64,000 nt of DNA from Methylocystis rosea SV97 (GCF_000372845.1 NZ_KB889963.1:806001-870000), one strand, 5' to 3'. Positions 46,132-54,693 are shown, counted from the first letter of the stretch. A program made the numbers and translations. The notes: a model not told the origin generated them from the sequence alone.

Positions 46132-46406
46132 TTCTTTTCGCGCTGTTTGGCTTCCAGCTTGGCCAGCAGCACAGTGAATTTGTCAGGAATAGGTTGGTGG
46201 ATCAGATCGTCGCAATAGGCGCGAAAAACGCGCCCGAGCTGAGCTTGGACCTTCGGGTCCAGCGCAACGCCATCTGCTTGTGCCCCGTCAGCATCCTGGA
46301 AGCTGTCAGCATCAGCCTCCTCCGGACCACCAGTCTTATTGTTCAAGTTCGGTTCCGCGTCGCGGGAGGGGCCGTCGTTGTCGTGAGGATTTTCGCGTTG
46401 GCTCAT
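46128..46406 (-). CDS. nepR: Anti-sigma factor NepR
   Basis: A 92-residue acidic protein. The first 50 residues are polar and disordered; the last 40 contain the conserved NepR helices (VQAQLGRVFRAYCDDLIHQP, then IPDKFTVLLAKLE). NepR binds EcfG in unstressed cells and is captured by phosphorylated PhyR under stress. The ATG at 46406 is chosen for size; the frame is open much further upstream but that part would run through the promoter. It overlaps ecfG by four bases. Confidence 0.9.
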   Translation of the reverse strand: MSQRENPHDNDGPSRDAEPNLNNKTGGPEEADADSFQDADGAQADGVALDPKVQAQLGRVFRAYCDDLIHQPIPDKFTVLLAKLEAKQREKK

Positions 46407-46478
46407 TCTCGACCCCGAGTTCGCCCCGAGACTGGCCGCCTCTACCCGGGGCGGCCGAGCGACGACCTCCCTTGATGG

Positions 46479-46503
46479 AACGCGTAAGAACACTAATTGT
46501 TCC
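46479..46503 (-). promoter_or_regulatory. EcfG-type promoter of nepR-ecfG
   Basis: On the minus strand GGAAC, then exactly 16 bases, then CGTT, which is the consensus known for EcfG sigma factors. The CGTT lies 72 bases before the nepR ATG. The phyR side of the gap shows a GGAAC at 46518-46522 but no CGTT at correct spacing. Confidence 0.8.
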
Positions 46504-46583
46504 GTCATTGCAAGCAAGGAACACTGTGACATATCAGCGGGCGCTTGAATTGACTTGGGCGCTGGGCGGCATAGGATGAAACT

Positions 46584-47372
46584 ATGAACCTCTCCCGAGA
46601 AATTGCGGTGCACCTGCCTTACCTCCGCCGGTTTGCGAGGGCGCTTTGCGGCTCGCAAAAGAGCGGCGACGCTTATGTTGTCGCCACGCTCGAGGCGCTG
46701 GTGGTGGATCCGGATGCGTTTCCATCAAATATGTCGCCCAAGGTCGGGCTTTACCACCTCTTCATGACGTCCTGGTCGTCGATCCGGTTGAACACCGAAG
46801 CAGCGCCCGATGACGAGATATCCGCGGCACAGCGGAATATCAGCTTGCTGACGCCGCGGTCGCGACAGGCCTTTTTGCTGCGCACGGTCGAAGGGTTTTC
46901 GGTCGCTGACGCCGCCGCAATACTGGGCGCGACCGAAGAAGAGGTCGAAGCGCTGGTAACGGAGGCAGGCCGGGAAATCGCCGAACGCGTCGCGACGGAC
47001 GTGCTCATCATCGAGGATGAATCGCTCATTGCGCAGGACATCGAGTTCATCGCGCGCGATCTGGGCCATCGCATCATCGGCGTCGCCCGCACCCATCAAG
47101 AAGCCGTGGAACTCGCGGCGCGCAAGCGGCCGGGGTTGATTCTCGCGGACATTCAGCTTGCCGACGGCAGCTCTGGTCTGAACGCCGTCAACGAAATGCT
47201 CGAAAGTTTCGACGCGCCAGTGATTTTCATAACTGCATTTCCCGAACGCCTGCTGACCGGCGAGCGGCCCGAGCCGGCGTTTCTCATCAGCAAGCCCTAC
47301 AAGGTCGACACGGTCAAGGCGACGATCAGCCAGGCGCTGTTCTTCGAGCGCAAGGCGTCTCGCGCGGCCTAG
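46584..47372 (+). CDS. phyR: General stress response regulator PhyR
   Basis: A 262-residue partner-switching regulator. An N-terminal sigma-like domain (about residues 1-130; ISLLTPRSRQAFLLRTVEGF, AAILGATEEEVEALV) mimics EcfG but does not bind promoters. A C-terminal receiver follows, with acceptor Asp in LILADIQLADGSSG and the Lys in LISKPYK. When phosphorylated it binds NepR and frees EcfG. It is divergent from nepR-ecfG across 177 bases. AGGA precedes the ATG by seven bases. Confidence 0.95.
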   Translation: MNLSREIAVHLPYLRRFARALCGSQKSGDAYVVATLEALVVDPDAFPSNMSPKVGLYHLFMTSWSSIRLNTEAAPDDEISAAQRNISLLTPRSRQAFLLRTVEGFSVADAAAILGATEEEVEALVTEAGREIAERVATDVLIIEDESLIAQDIEFIARDLGHRIIGVARTHQEAVELAARKRPGLILADIQLADGSSGLNAVNEMLESFDAPVIFITAFPERLLTGERPEPAFLISKPYKVDTVKATISQALFFERKASRAA

Positions 47373-47551
47373 CGGCTCGTGGCGGAATATCCCCATCAAC
47401 GCCGCCCAAGTTTCACGAAAAGGCCGCTTCAAAGCTGTAGTCTAGCTGTTTCGGCGCGCCATATAAGATACGCGCATTACGGCTCCGCTGAGCCGCTCGA
47501 GAAGAGCCTTCGTCGCTTTCGGCGCGCTCGAGCCGAGGGGGCTCTTGGACT

Positions 47552-49372
47552 GTGAATAGTCAAGCTATAGCGGCAAACGTAGCTGCAGAGGCGGCGCGGC
47601 CTGCTCGAGCGCGTTGGCGGGAGTTCTGCGCGCTTGCTCTGGGATTCTGGGCCAGCGAGCCGAGCCGACGGGCATGGAGTCTGACGGGGTTAGTCGCCCT
47701 GTGCATCGCGCTGCAGCTTGGGGCGCAGCTCAGCATCAACGAATGGAACCGCAAGTTTTTCGACGCGCTCGAAAGCAAGAACGTCGAAGCGTTGAGTTGG
47801 GCGACGCTGCTGTTGCCCGCCCTCGTCGCGTTCAGCGGCCTCGCCATTAGCGGAACGCTTGTCGCGCGCATGACTTTGCAGATGCGCTGGCGAGAATGGC
47901 TCACTGAGAAACTCGCCGGCTGGTGGCTCGAGGACCAACGCTACTACCGTCTCGAGATCGCCGCAGCCGAGCAAACCTCGCCGGAATACCGGATCGCCAA
48001 GGACGTGCAACTTGCCGTCGAGCCGCTGGTGGAATTCGCCGTCGGCTTTTTGACGGCGCTGGCGACGGCATTGGCCTTCGTCGGGGTTCTATGGACCGTT
48101 GGCGGCGCGCTGGAGCTCAATCTGCTTGGCGCGCGCCTCGTGTTGCCGGGATATCTCGGCTTCGCCGCGGTGGTTTATGCGACGATCGCCGGCGGCCTCG
48201 CCTACTTCGCCGGCCGTCCGCTGGTTCCGGCCGTTGCGCAGAAGAATGAAGCTGAAGCGCAGTTCCTCTCTGAACTCACACGGCTGAAGGAAAACGCGGA
48301 AAGCATTGCGCTCATTCGCGGCGACGCAGACGAACTGAGTTCTGTCCTGCAGAACTATCGACGCGTCGTCACGGCCTGGATTCGCCAGATCCATCGCAAC
48401 GGGGTCATCGCCACCGTGCAGAGCGCCAATGGCGCGCTCGTGCCGCTAATTCCGCTCGTGCTCGTCGCGCCCAAATATCTCTCGGGCGCGCTCACGCTCG
48501 GCGCGGTCATGCAGCTTACCGCCGCCTTCGTCTCGGTACAGATCGCCTTCAACTGGTTCATCGACAATTCGGTGCGCGTCGCGGAGTGGATGGCCTCGGC
48601 CAACCGGGTCGACGAACTCGCAGAAGCGCTCGAGAGTTTGGATATCGCCGTCATCATGGAGGAGAAAGAGTTCATCGATTTCGGCGTCAGCGACGACGAC
48701 ACGATTCACCTAGAAGATCTCGCGGTCGCGCATCGCAATGGCCGAATCGTGATTGCTGGCGCGAACGTTGTCATTCCCAACGGCGAAAAGCTGCTGGTGG
48801 CGGGGCCGAGCGGCACGGGAAAGAGCACGCTTGTTCGCGCCCTCGCCGGGTTATGGCCGTGGGGCTCCGGGCGTATCCTCTTGCCTAAAGACGCCCACAT
48901 CGCCTTTGTGCCGCAGAAGCCGTACATCCCCTTGGGCACGCTTCGTCAGGCCATGCTCTATTCAATATCCGACAAGGACATCACCGACGACATGCTCGAA
49001 GGCGCGATGCGGCGATGCGGCCTGGGTTATCTCGTCAAGCATCTCGACGAAGAGCAGCGCTGGGACCAAACGCTTTCCGGCGGCGAGCGGCAGCGAACGG
49101 CTTTTGTTCGGCTCTTGCTGGAAAGGCCGCAGATCATCATCATGGATGAGGCGACGTCGGCGCTCGATGAAGAGAGTCAGGTTTCGATGCTGCGCCTGTT
49201 CAATGAAGATCTCGCCGGCGCGACGGTGATCAGCGTCGGCCATCGCGTTGGCATGGAAGATTTTCACGACAAGAAACTCGTTCTTGAGCGTCGCCCCGCC
49301 GGCGCGCATATTACGAGCCGTAAGCTGCAAAAATCCCTGTGGCACTTGTTCGACGACGCCGCGCTTCATTGA
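47552..49372 (+). CDS. SbmA/BacA-like ABC transporter (fused permease-ATPase)
   Basis: A 606-residue half-transporter with N-terminal membrane domain (six helices to about residue 350) of the SbmA/BacA/YddA type, including NPDQR-like region EDQRYYRLEIAAAEQTSPEY. The C-terminal ATPase follows, with Walker A GPSGTGKST, signature LSGGERQRTAF and Walker B IIIMDEATSALDE. BacA-related proteins import peptides and cobalamin and affect very-long-chain fatty acid lipid A in rhizobia. The start is GTG at 47552 with a weak ribosome site. It lies next to the stress locus but on its own. Confidence 0.9.
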   Translation: MNSQAIAANVAAEAARPARARWREFCALALGFWASEPSRRAWSLTGLVALCIALQLGAQLSINEWNRKFFDALESKNVEALSWATLLLPALVAFSGLAISGTLVARMTLQMRWREWLTEKLAGWWLEDQRYYRLEIAAAEQTSPEYRIAKDVQLAVEPLVEFAVGFLTALATALAFVGVLWTVGGALELNLLGARLVLPGYLGFAAVVYATIAGGLAYFAGRPLVPAVAQKNEAEAQFLSELTRLKENAESIALIRGDADELSSVLQNYRRVVTAWIRQIHRNGVIATVQSANGALVPLIPLVLVAPKYLSGALTLGAVMQLTAAFVSVQIAFNWFIDNSVRVAEWMASANRVDELAEALESLDIAVIMEEKEFIDFGVSDDDTIHLEDLAVAHRNGRIVIAGANVVIPNGEKLLVAGPSGTGKSTLVRALAGLWPWGSGRILLPKDAHIAFVPQKPYIPLGTLRQAMLYSISDKDITDDMLEGAMRRCGLGYLVKHLDEEQRWDQTLSGGERQRTAFVRLLLERPQIIIMDEATSALDEESQVSMLRLFNEDLAGATVISVGHRVGMEDFHDKKLVLERRPAGAHITSRKLQKSLWHLFDDAALH

Positions 49373-49385
49373 TTTGTTGGCGCTA

Positions 49386-49494
49386 GGGCAGGCTCCGAAA
49401 AAGTTGACAGGCTTTTTCGATGAGAACCTGCTCGAACATTTTGATGTTGAGCGATTCCCTACCGATCACCTGATTCCATGTGATCGGTAAAGCG
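49386..49494. repeat. Long dispersed repeat, copy 1 (inverted mate at 55676-55794)
   Basis: A roughly 110-base intergenic element containing GGCAGGCTCCGAAAAAGTTG, GATGAGAACCTGCTC, TGAGCGATTCC and CATGTGATCGGTAA in order. The reverse complement of 55676-55794 matches it along its length with scattered differences. Internal hairpins (AAAAAGTTGACAGGCTTTTT, ATCACCTGATTCCATGTGAT) suggest a mobile or transcribed palindromic element. Confidence 0.85.
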
Positions 49495-49568
49495 CGCCAG
49501 GCGTTCGCCGCGCATGTATCCTCAACTGTGCCCAACGATCCATATATCGGACTTCCCGAAGGACATAT

Positions 49569-49595
49569 CGTTTGCTCTGCGTCGATGAGCAAACG
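49569..49595. promoter_or_regulatory. Perfect inverted repeat upstream of the glycine-zipper gene
   Basis: CGTTTGCTC and GAGCAAACG, 9-base perfect arms with a 9-base spacer, 53 bases before the ATG of the repeat protein. It could be an operator, for example for the nearby LuxR-type regulator, or an mRNA hairpin. Confidence 0.45.
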
Positions 49596-49648
49596 CGACA
49601 TTGCATTTGAGCGGCGCAGATTTCTTTGACCCTTTGGGAGGATCAGAT

Positions 49649-50911
49649 ATGCAAATGGCTTACAACGGAGCAACGCCGTCGGTCGCGCCGATGGGCGTGA
49701 CCATGGATCAGATGTTTGCGCCGCAGGGCTTTATCGGCGGCGCGCTCGGCAGCGCGCTGGGCGGATTAGGCGGCGGCGCGATTGGCCGCGCCTTCGGCAA
49801 CCAGAATCTCGGTCGGCAGATCGGCAACATCGCGGGCGGCGTGCTTGGCGGCTTGCTGCCGTTTGAGGCCGGCCCGCAGGCCTACGCCGGGACCTATTAC
49901 GTCCCGCAAACGGCTGCGCCCGGCTTTGCGCCTCAGGGAATCGTCGGCGACGCGCTCGGCGCGATCGGGGCGCCGCTCGGCGGCTTCATCGGCGGCCGGT
50001 TCGGCAACGCCGGTCTCGGCCAGACGATCGGCGGCACGGTGGGCGGTCTTGCCCAGCGCTTCCTGCCGTTCGACGCCGGCCCGCAGCCCTACGCCGGGAC
50101 CTATTACGTCCCGCAGACGGCTGCGCCCGGCTTTGCGCCGCAGGGGATCGTCGGCGATGCGCTCGGCGCCATCGGTGCGCCGCTCGGCGGCTTCATTGGC
50201 GGCCGCTTCGGCAACGCCGGACTCGGCCAGACGATCGGCGGCACGGTGGGCGGTCTCGCTCAGCGTTTCCTGCCGTTCGACGCCGCGCCGCAGCAAGCCT
50301 ACGCCGGGACCTATTACGTCCCGCAGACGGCTGCGCCCGGCTTTGCGCCTCAGGGGATCGTCGGCGACGCGCTCGGCGCAATCGGCGCGCCGCTCGGCGG
50401 CTTCATTGGCGGCCGTTTCGGCAACGCCGGACTCGGCCAGACGATCGGCGGCACGGTGGGCGGTCTCGCTCAGCGCTTTCTGCCGTTCGAGGCGGAGCCG
50501 GTTTTCGTTCCGCAGGGCTTCATCGGCGATGCGCTCGGCGCGGTCGGGGGCCGGGTTGGCAACTGGATCGGCGGACGCTTCGGCAACGCCGGCGCTGGCC
50601 AGACGGTTGGCAATGTGGTGGGCGGACTTGCCCAGCGCTTCCTGCCGTTCGAAGCTGGCCCACAGGCTGGAACTTATTATGTCCCCCAGACGGCTGCGCC
50701 TGTGTTTGCGCCGCAGGGCATCGTCGGCGATGCGCTTGGCGCGATCGGCGCGCCGCTCGGCGGTTTCATCGGCGGGCGCTTCGGCAATGCGGGACTCGGT
50801 CAGACGATCGGCGGCACGGTGGGCGGACTGGCCCAGCGCTTCCTGCCCTTCGACGCCGCGCCGCAGCCCGTCTACTACGTGCCGCAGATGCAGGCGCCGA
50901 TGTACGGCTGA
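49649..50911 (+). CDS. Six-repeat glycine-zipper protein, unknown function
   Basis: A 420-residue low-complexity protein of unknown role. Six units of 54-70 residues start with F(A/V)PQG at nucleotides 49715, 49925, 50132, 50342, 50504 and 50705. Each has a Gly-rich amphipathic core (GDALGAIGAPLGGFIGGRFG, then GLGQTIGGTVGGL) and ends with RFLPF(D/E)A. Most are joined by a YAGTYYVPQTAAPG-type linker, missing after unit 4. Units 2, 3, 4 and 6 are nearly identical in DNA, showing recent duplication. GxxxG spacing suggests membrane-active helices, as in bacteriocins, but there is no signal peptide. GGGAGGA precedes the ATG at 49649. A small protein and a subtilase follow on the same strand. Confidence 0.85.
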   Translation: MQMAYNGATPSVAPMGVTMDQMFAPQGFIGGALGSALGGLGGGAIGRAFGNQNLGRQIGNIAGGVLGGLLPFEAGPQAYAGTYYVPQTAAPGFAPQGIVGDALGAIGAPLGGFIGGRFGNAGLGQTIGGTVGGLAQRFLPFDAGPQPYAGTYYVPQTAAPGFAPQGIVGDALGAIGAPLGGFIGGRFGNAGLGQTIGGTVGGLAQRFLPFDAAPQQAYAGTYYVPQTAAPGFAPQGIVGDALGAIGAPLGGFIGGRFGNAGLGQTIGGTVGGLAQRFLPFEAEPVFVPQGFIGDALGAVGGRVGNWIGGRFGNAGAGQTVGNVVGGLAQRFLPFEAGPQAGTYYVPQTAAPVFAPQGIVGDALGAIGAPLGGFIGGRFGNAGLGQTIGGTVGGLAQRFLPFDAAPQPVYYVPQMQAPMYG

Positions 50912-50960
50912 CGTCTGAGCGACGCAATCGACGCGGCGCATGAAGGATGATCTGCTGCCG

Positions 50961-50988
50961 CTTCCGGGCCGATTCATCGGCCCGGAAG
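50961..50988. repeat. Perfect hairpin between the repeat protein and the small protein genes
   Basis: CTTCCGGGCCGAT and ATCGGCCCGGAAG form 13-base perfect arms around TC. There is no T-run, so it is more likely an mRNA-processing, stability or partial-termination element that sets the output of the upstream gene relative to the downstream ones (inference). Confidence 0.7.
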
Positions 50989-51015
50989 CCCTCAAGAGAT
51001 CAGGATCGCGAAATC

Positions 51016-51261
51016 ATGAGCGCAACGAACGGCATCGATCAATTTCTGGTGGCGCCCCGCAACGCGGCGAGCACAGGGGATTTGGCCGCTTTCGAACAGG
51101 CGATGCAGTCTGTTCCCGGCGCCGCAATTCTTCAGCGCGCCGGCAAGGCTGGTCAACCAAGGCTGGTCGTCGCTTTGCCTGCGGCGAGCGCAAGTCACTT
51201 GCGCGAACAATTTGGCGCGACCCTGATCATCGAACCAAACGCTCCGCTGAAACCATTTTAG
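51016..51261 (+). CDS. Small propeptide/inhibitor-I9-like protein
   Basis: An 81-residue soluble protein (MSATNGIDQFLVAPRN ...). The pattern strand (QFLVAPR), helix (DLAAFEQAMQSV), strand (AAILQRAG), strand (RLVVALP), helix (ASASHLREQFG), strand (TLIIEPNAPL) matches the ferredoxin-like fold of subtilase propeptides and I9 inhibitors. This is judged from pattern only. It lies 61 bases before a subtilase gene whose own N-terminus has a similar unit, so it may be a separate chaperone or inhibitor of that protease. Confidence 0.65.
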   Translation: MSATNGIDQFLVAPRNAASTGDLAAFEQAMQSVPGAAILQRAGKAGQPRLVVALPAASASHLREQFGATLIIEPNAPLKPF

Positions 51262-51322
51262 CGCCGGCGCGCGTCCTTCATGGCGATGCGCAGGCTGGCC
51301 CGAATTTATTAGGAGAGTCGAA

Positions 51323-53131
51323 ATGGCTGGTCCCGACAATAGTACTCCTGCGCCGAATGGCCACAACCCAGAGCCGTCCCCGCCGTCAGCAAATGGCGCT
51401 GAAGCGCGGGTCGAGCCGATGGCGATAGCCCCCACCGAGCGCTTCATGATCGCCTCGCGGCGCGTGCCAGGATTCGCGCCTGCTTCCGCCATGGATCTGG
51501 CCAATGCGCTCCCCGACGTAAAGATTGTGCGGCGGATTCAGCCGCGCGGGCTCACCGCTTTTTCCGCTGGCGGTTCCTCTTCGCAGTCGCCGGAAATTCT
51601 CGTCGCCGAGATGGACCCTGGGCGCGGCGCAGCGCTGCAGGCCTCGGCGCCGCCCAACGTCATCGTGGAGCGCGACGCCTTTCTACGCGCCTCGGACGAC
51701 TTCCGTCCTTTCGACTTCAACGGAGCCATGCCGATTGCGGCGGGCGTCGGAGTCGACGTGCAGCTGCGCGTCGTCGGCGCTGGTGGCAAGCCGCTGCCCA
51801 AGGCCACCGTCTATGTCTATGGCCAGGGCTTTCCGGGCCAAGGCGTCACGAATGAGCGCGGCGAAGTCGTCGTGACCGTGTTCGGCGGTCCGATCGAGAC
51901 CATCCAGGCGATTTACGTCAAACCTGCCGCCGATCATTGGGATCGTATGCTCCGCGGGCCAGCGCTTCAGGCCGGCGCCGTGAACACGGTGCAATTGCGT
52001 CCGCTGACCGAACGCTTCAACGGCTTTCCTCAAAACGGCATGATTGGCTGGGGCCAGCGGCTCATGAAGCTCGACCGGCTCGATCCTTCATTCACCGGCG
52101 CCGGCGTCAAGATCGGCATCATCGATTCAGGTTGCGACAGCGCGCACCCGCAATTGCGCCATGTGACGCGGGGCGCCGATCTCACCAATGGCGGCGACAA
52201 GACGAGTTGGTCGAACGATCAAATCGGCCATGGAACGCATTGCGCCGGAATCATTACGGCCGCCTCCGATGGCGTCGCCGGCATTCGCGGCTTTGCGCCG
52301 AGGGCGGAAGTTCACGCGCTGAAAGTATTTCCCGGCGGACGGTTCAGCGATCTTATCGACGCGCTCGACGAATGCATCGAACGGCAGCTCGACGTCGTCA
52401 ATATGAGCCTTGGCAGCGGCGATCCTTCCGAACTCGTCGCCCAGAAAATCGCCGAAGCGCGCCAGAGCGGCGTCGCCTGCATCGTCGCCGCCGGAAACTC
52501 CAGCGGACCCGTGCAATTTCCCGGCATGCTGCCGACGGTGCTGACGGTCGCCGCGATGGGCAAACTCGACGAGTTTCCTTCTGACAGCTACCATGCTCAG
52601 ACCGTCGTTCCGCAACTTGTCGCGGGGACGATGTTCTCGCCGAAATTCACGTGCTTTGGGCCGCAGATCACTGTCGCGGCGCCTGGCGTTGCAATTGTCT
52701 CCACTGTGCCTGGCGGGGGCTATGCGGCGTGGGACGGCACCTCGATGGCGACGCCTCACGTCACCGGCATGGCGGCGCTGCTTCTCGCGCACCATGCGCT
52801 CCTCGCTGGGGCGCGGACGGCGCGCAATGAGCAACGCGTCGCGCAACTCTTCTCGTTGTTGGCCGCGTCGGGCGTCCGCTATCTCGGCGACTCCACGCGC
52901 GAAGGAGCCGGCGCGCCGGATTTTGAGCGCACGCCCAGTCTCGCCGCGGCTCAGCCTTTGGGCGCGACTGCGCCGGCGAACGCGGGACTGGCGCCCGCGC
53001 GCGTGATGATCGACGGATTTGCTCCGCTGAGCGCGCCAGCGCCTTGGGCCGTCGATCCTGCGATGATGCAAAGGGTCAATCCAGCGATCATCCAGCGCAT
53101 GATGCAGTTGCGGGCCGCGGGACTTATTTAG
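51323..53131 (+). CDS. S8 family (subtilisin-like) serine protease without signal peptide
   Basis: A 602-residue subtilase. The catalytic triad is Asp268 (GIIDSGCDSAHPQL), His303 (GHGTHCAGI) and Ser474 (GTSMATPHVTG), with the oxyanion Asn in VAAGNSSG. The N-terminal 30 residues are Pro/Asn-rich and polar; about 35-125 looks propeptide-like (RFMIASRRVPGFAP ... VIVERDAFL). About 135-205 is an Ig-like or carboxypeptidase-regulatory sandwich (KPLPKATVYVYGQG). No signal peptide or anchor is visible, so it acts in the cytoplasm or leaves by an unusual route. GGAGAG precedes the ATG. Its 3' end overlaps the convergent LuxR gene by 8 bases. Confidence 0.9.
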   Translation: MAGPDNSTPAPNGHNPEPSPPSANGAEARVEPMAIAPTERFMIASRRVPGFAPASAMDLANALPDVKIVRRIQPRGLTAFSAGGSSSQSPEILVAEMDPGRGAALQASAPPNVIVERDAFLRASDDFRPFDFNGAMPIAAGVGVDVQLRVVGAGGKPLPKATVYVYGQGFPGQGVTNERGEVVVTVFGGPIETIQAIYVKPAADHWDRMLRGPALQAGAVNTVQLRPLTERFNGFPQNGMIGWGQRLMKLDRLDPSFTGAGVKIGIIDSGCDSAHPQLRHVTRGADLTNGGDKTSWSNDQIGHGTHCAGIITAASDGVAGIRGFAPRAEVHALKVFPGGRFSDLIDALDECIERQLDVVNMSLGSGDPSELVAQKIAEARQSGVACIVAAGNSSGPVQFPGMLPTVLTVAAMGKLDEFPSDSYHAQTVVPQLVAGTMFSPKFTCFGPQITVAAPGVAIVSTVPGGGYAAWDGTSMATPHVTGMAALLLAHHALLAGARTARNEQRVAQLFSLLAASGVRYLGDSTREGAGAPDFERTPSLAAAQPLGATAPANAGLAPARVMIDGFAPLSAPAPWAVDPAMMQRVNPAIIQRMMQLRAAGLI

Positions 53132-53897
53132 TCGCAAGCACGAGCGGTCCCCGATTGATCGGCGAATGAAGCGCTTCTCCGTCATGTGCGGGGGAGCGCT
53201 TTCGCATCGAGTGCGCCGCTTCGCCACGGCCGCGCACTTGCAGCTTCTGCAGAACATTGTGCACGTGATTCTTCACCGTGCCGAGTTCGATGCGTAACCG
53301 ACGGGCGATCTCCTTATTGGGCAGCCCGCGCTCGATCAGTTCAAGTATTTCCCGCTCGCGCGCGGTAAGCGCGTCCTCTGCGTCCGCGCCGGACGAGAGC
53401 GCCTCCTTGCCGATAGGCCGACGCTCGTCGACGGGATGAATCGCGGGCGCCGCTGTCAATCGTGCGAGCAGTTCGACAACGTCTTCAATTGACCCTTCGC
53501 GAGGAATGACGCCGACGATCGATGGACAGGCGGCCGCCAATGCTGGGCTAGCCGACGCCGGCGCGCCGATGGCGACGATTCGCAAATCGGGATGCTGCGC
53601 AGCGAGACCTTGCGCGATCGCAAGGCCTTCCAACTCGCCGACGTCGAGCAGAGCAATATCAGGTTCCAAATCAGCCGCTACCGCCAGCGCGGCGTCACAC
53701 TCGACGACGCCGACGACGGACATTCCCTCGTGCTGCCCAAGACGCAAGCCAAGCGCCTCGCTGAACAGGCGCATGTCGCTGACGATCAAGATGCGCGCGT
53801 TTCGCGGCGGATTTGCCGATCTAGGAACAAACGCGCTCTGCGCTGACAGACCGGGGTCCAGGGCGGAATCGTCTCGGAAGGCCGCAAACCGAGGCAT
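53124..53897 (-). CDS. NarL/LuxR-type response regulator
   Basis: A 257-residue regulator. A receiver-like domain (about residues 34-155; ARILIVSDMRLFSEALGLRL) has a likely acceptor Asp in DIALLDVGELEG. The C-terminal LuxR helix-turn-helix is clear (LTAREREILELIERGLPNKE, then VKNHVHNVLQKL). The first acidic pocket residues are replaced (IVSDM), so phosphorylation is uncertain. No cognate kinase is adjacent. It converges on the subtilase gene and may control that locus. Confidence 0.9.
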   Translation of the reverse strand: MPRFAAFRDDSALDPGLSAQSAFVPRSANPPRNARILIVSDMRLFSEALGLRLGQHEGMSVVGVVECDAALAVAADLEPDIALLDVGELEGLAIAQGLAAQHPDLRIVAIGAPASASPALAAACPSIVGVIPREGSIEDVVELLARLTAAPAIHPVDERRPIGKEALSSGADAEDALTAREREILELIERGLPNKEIARRLRIELGTVKNHVHNVLQKLQVRGRGEAAHSMRKRSPAHDGEALHSPINRGPLVLATK

Positions 53898-54219
53898 GGA
53901 ACTACTCCTGAGCGCTATGTCTGAGTGGGCGCCTAATACATTGGCGCGTTTTGAAAGGCGTGACGCCTGGGCGTCATCGCCTGCAATTTTTCGGTTTCAG
54001 CGTCATGGCCGTTGTTAAACCGCATCGACATTGAGCCATCATGACGCCTCCAGAAGGCGTATGGGGCGACAGTCAACATGGGGTTTCATAAGCGCGCTTT
54101 CGCGAGCTTTGTCCTCCTGCAAATGAATGGTTTGGAAAGCCTCGACAGCTGTTTGCGTTCGAGGCTGCTTTCAAGACGCCAAGGCGCAGTTTGCGATGAG
54201 CGATGTAGATTGGCGTCTG
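53898..54219. other. Intergenic gap of 322 bases
   Basis: I see no gene here. It contains the upstream region of the LuxR gene and short GC-rich inverted motifs (GGCGTGACGCCTGGGCGTCA at about 53958-53977; GACGCCTCCAGAAGGCGT at about 54042-54059). Base composition is a little lower in GC than the core genes. Confidence 0.6.
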
Positions 54220-54693
54220 CTATTTCTTCGTCGGATGGAGAATGACATGCTCCTGTTCGTCGCCGTCATTGCGGGCGACGATGGCGATCGCTGCTTCGCT
54301 GTCGCTCAAGTTTACGGGCTGATGCAGCACGTCAGGAGGAATGAAGATAAAATCGCCAGCGACGTTCACGACGCTCTTTTCCAGGTTTTCTCCGTACCGC
54401 GTCTCGACACGGCCTTGCAGCAGATAAATTGCGGACTCATGGCCCTTATGGGTGTGAGCTTGCGCCTTGCCGCCGGGAGGAATGACGACCTTTAGCAGCG
54501 ACAATCCCTTTGCGCCGGCGGTCTTTGTAGAAATTCCAGGGAAGATCGGGAGCGACTGCTTCGATTGTGACGCTTCGCCGACACGCACCGTCACGATATC
54601 CTTCCCATCCTTGTTGCCTATGATCGACGTCTCTGACGCCGCCGTCGACACAAGGGCTGCGAAGATCAAGGAAAGAAGCAATGGGTTGCGCAT
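54220..54693 (-). CDS. Secreted cupin-domain protein
   Basis: A 157-residue protein with a signal peptide (MRNPLLLSLIFAALVSTAAS) and one cupin barrel (about residues 55-145). The metal-site motif is partly present in HTHKGHESAIYLLQGRVETRYG-like order: HTH, then Glu, and a second-motif His in PPDVLHQPVNL. Bacterial periplasmic cupins of this size include dioxygenase-like and sugar-binding proteins; function is open. The ATG at 54693 is chosen for GGAG eight bases upstream. It is divergent from the isoaspartyl peptidase gene. Confidence 0.85.
   Translation of the reverse strand: MRNPLLLSLIFAALVSTAASETSIIGNKDGKDIVTVRVGEASQSKQSLPIFPGISTKTAGAKGLSLLKVVIPPGGKAQAHTHKGHESAIYLLQGRVETRYGENLEKSVVNVAGDFIFIPPDVLHQPVNLSDSEAAIAIVARNDGDEQEHVILHPTKK

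Noticed and set aside
46518-46522. GGAAC on the plus strand as an EcfG promoter for phyR.
   Set aside because: No CGTT occurs 16 or 17 bases downstream.
49766-50995. 409-codon minus-strand and 378-codon plus-strand frames over the glycine-zipper gene.
   Set aside because: Both are shadows of the same DNA repeats; only the frame from 49649 has a good ribosome site and an amphipathic repeat design.
54127-54495. 122-codon plus-strand frame opposite the cupin gene.
   Set aside because: No ribosome site or domain; the minus-strand cupin with signal peptide explains the region.
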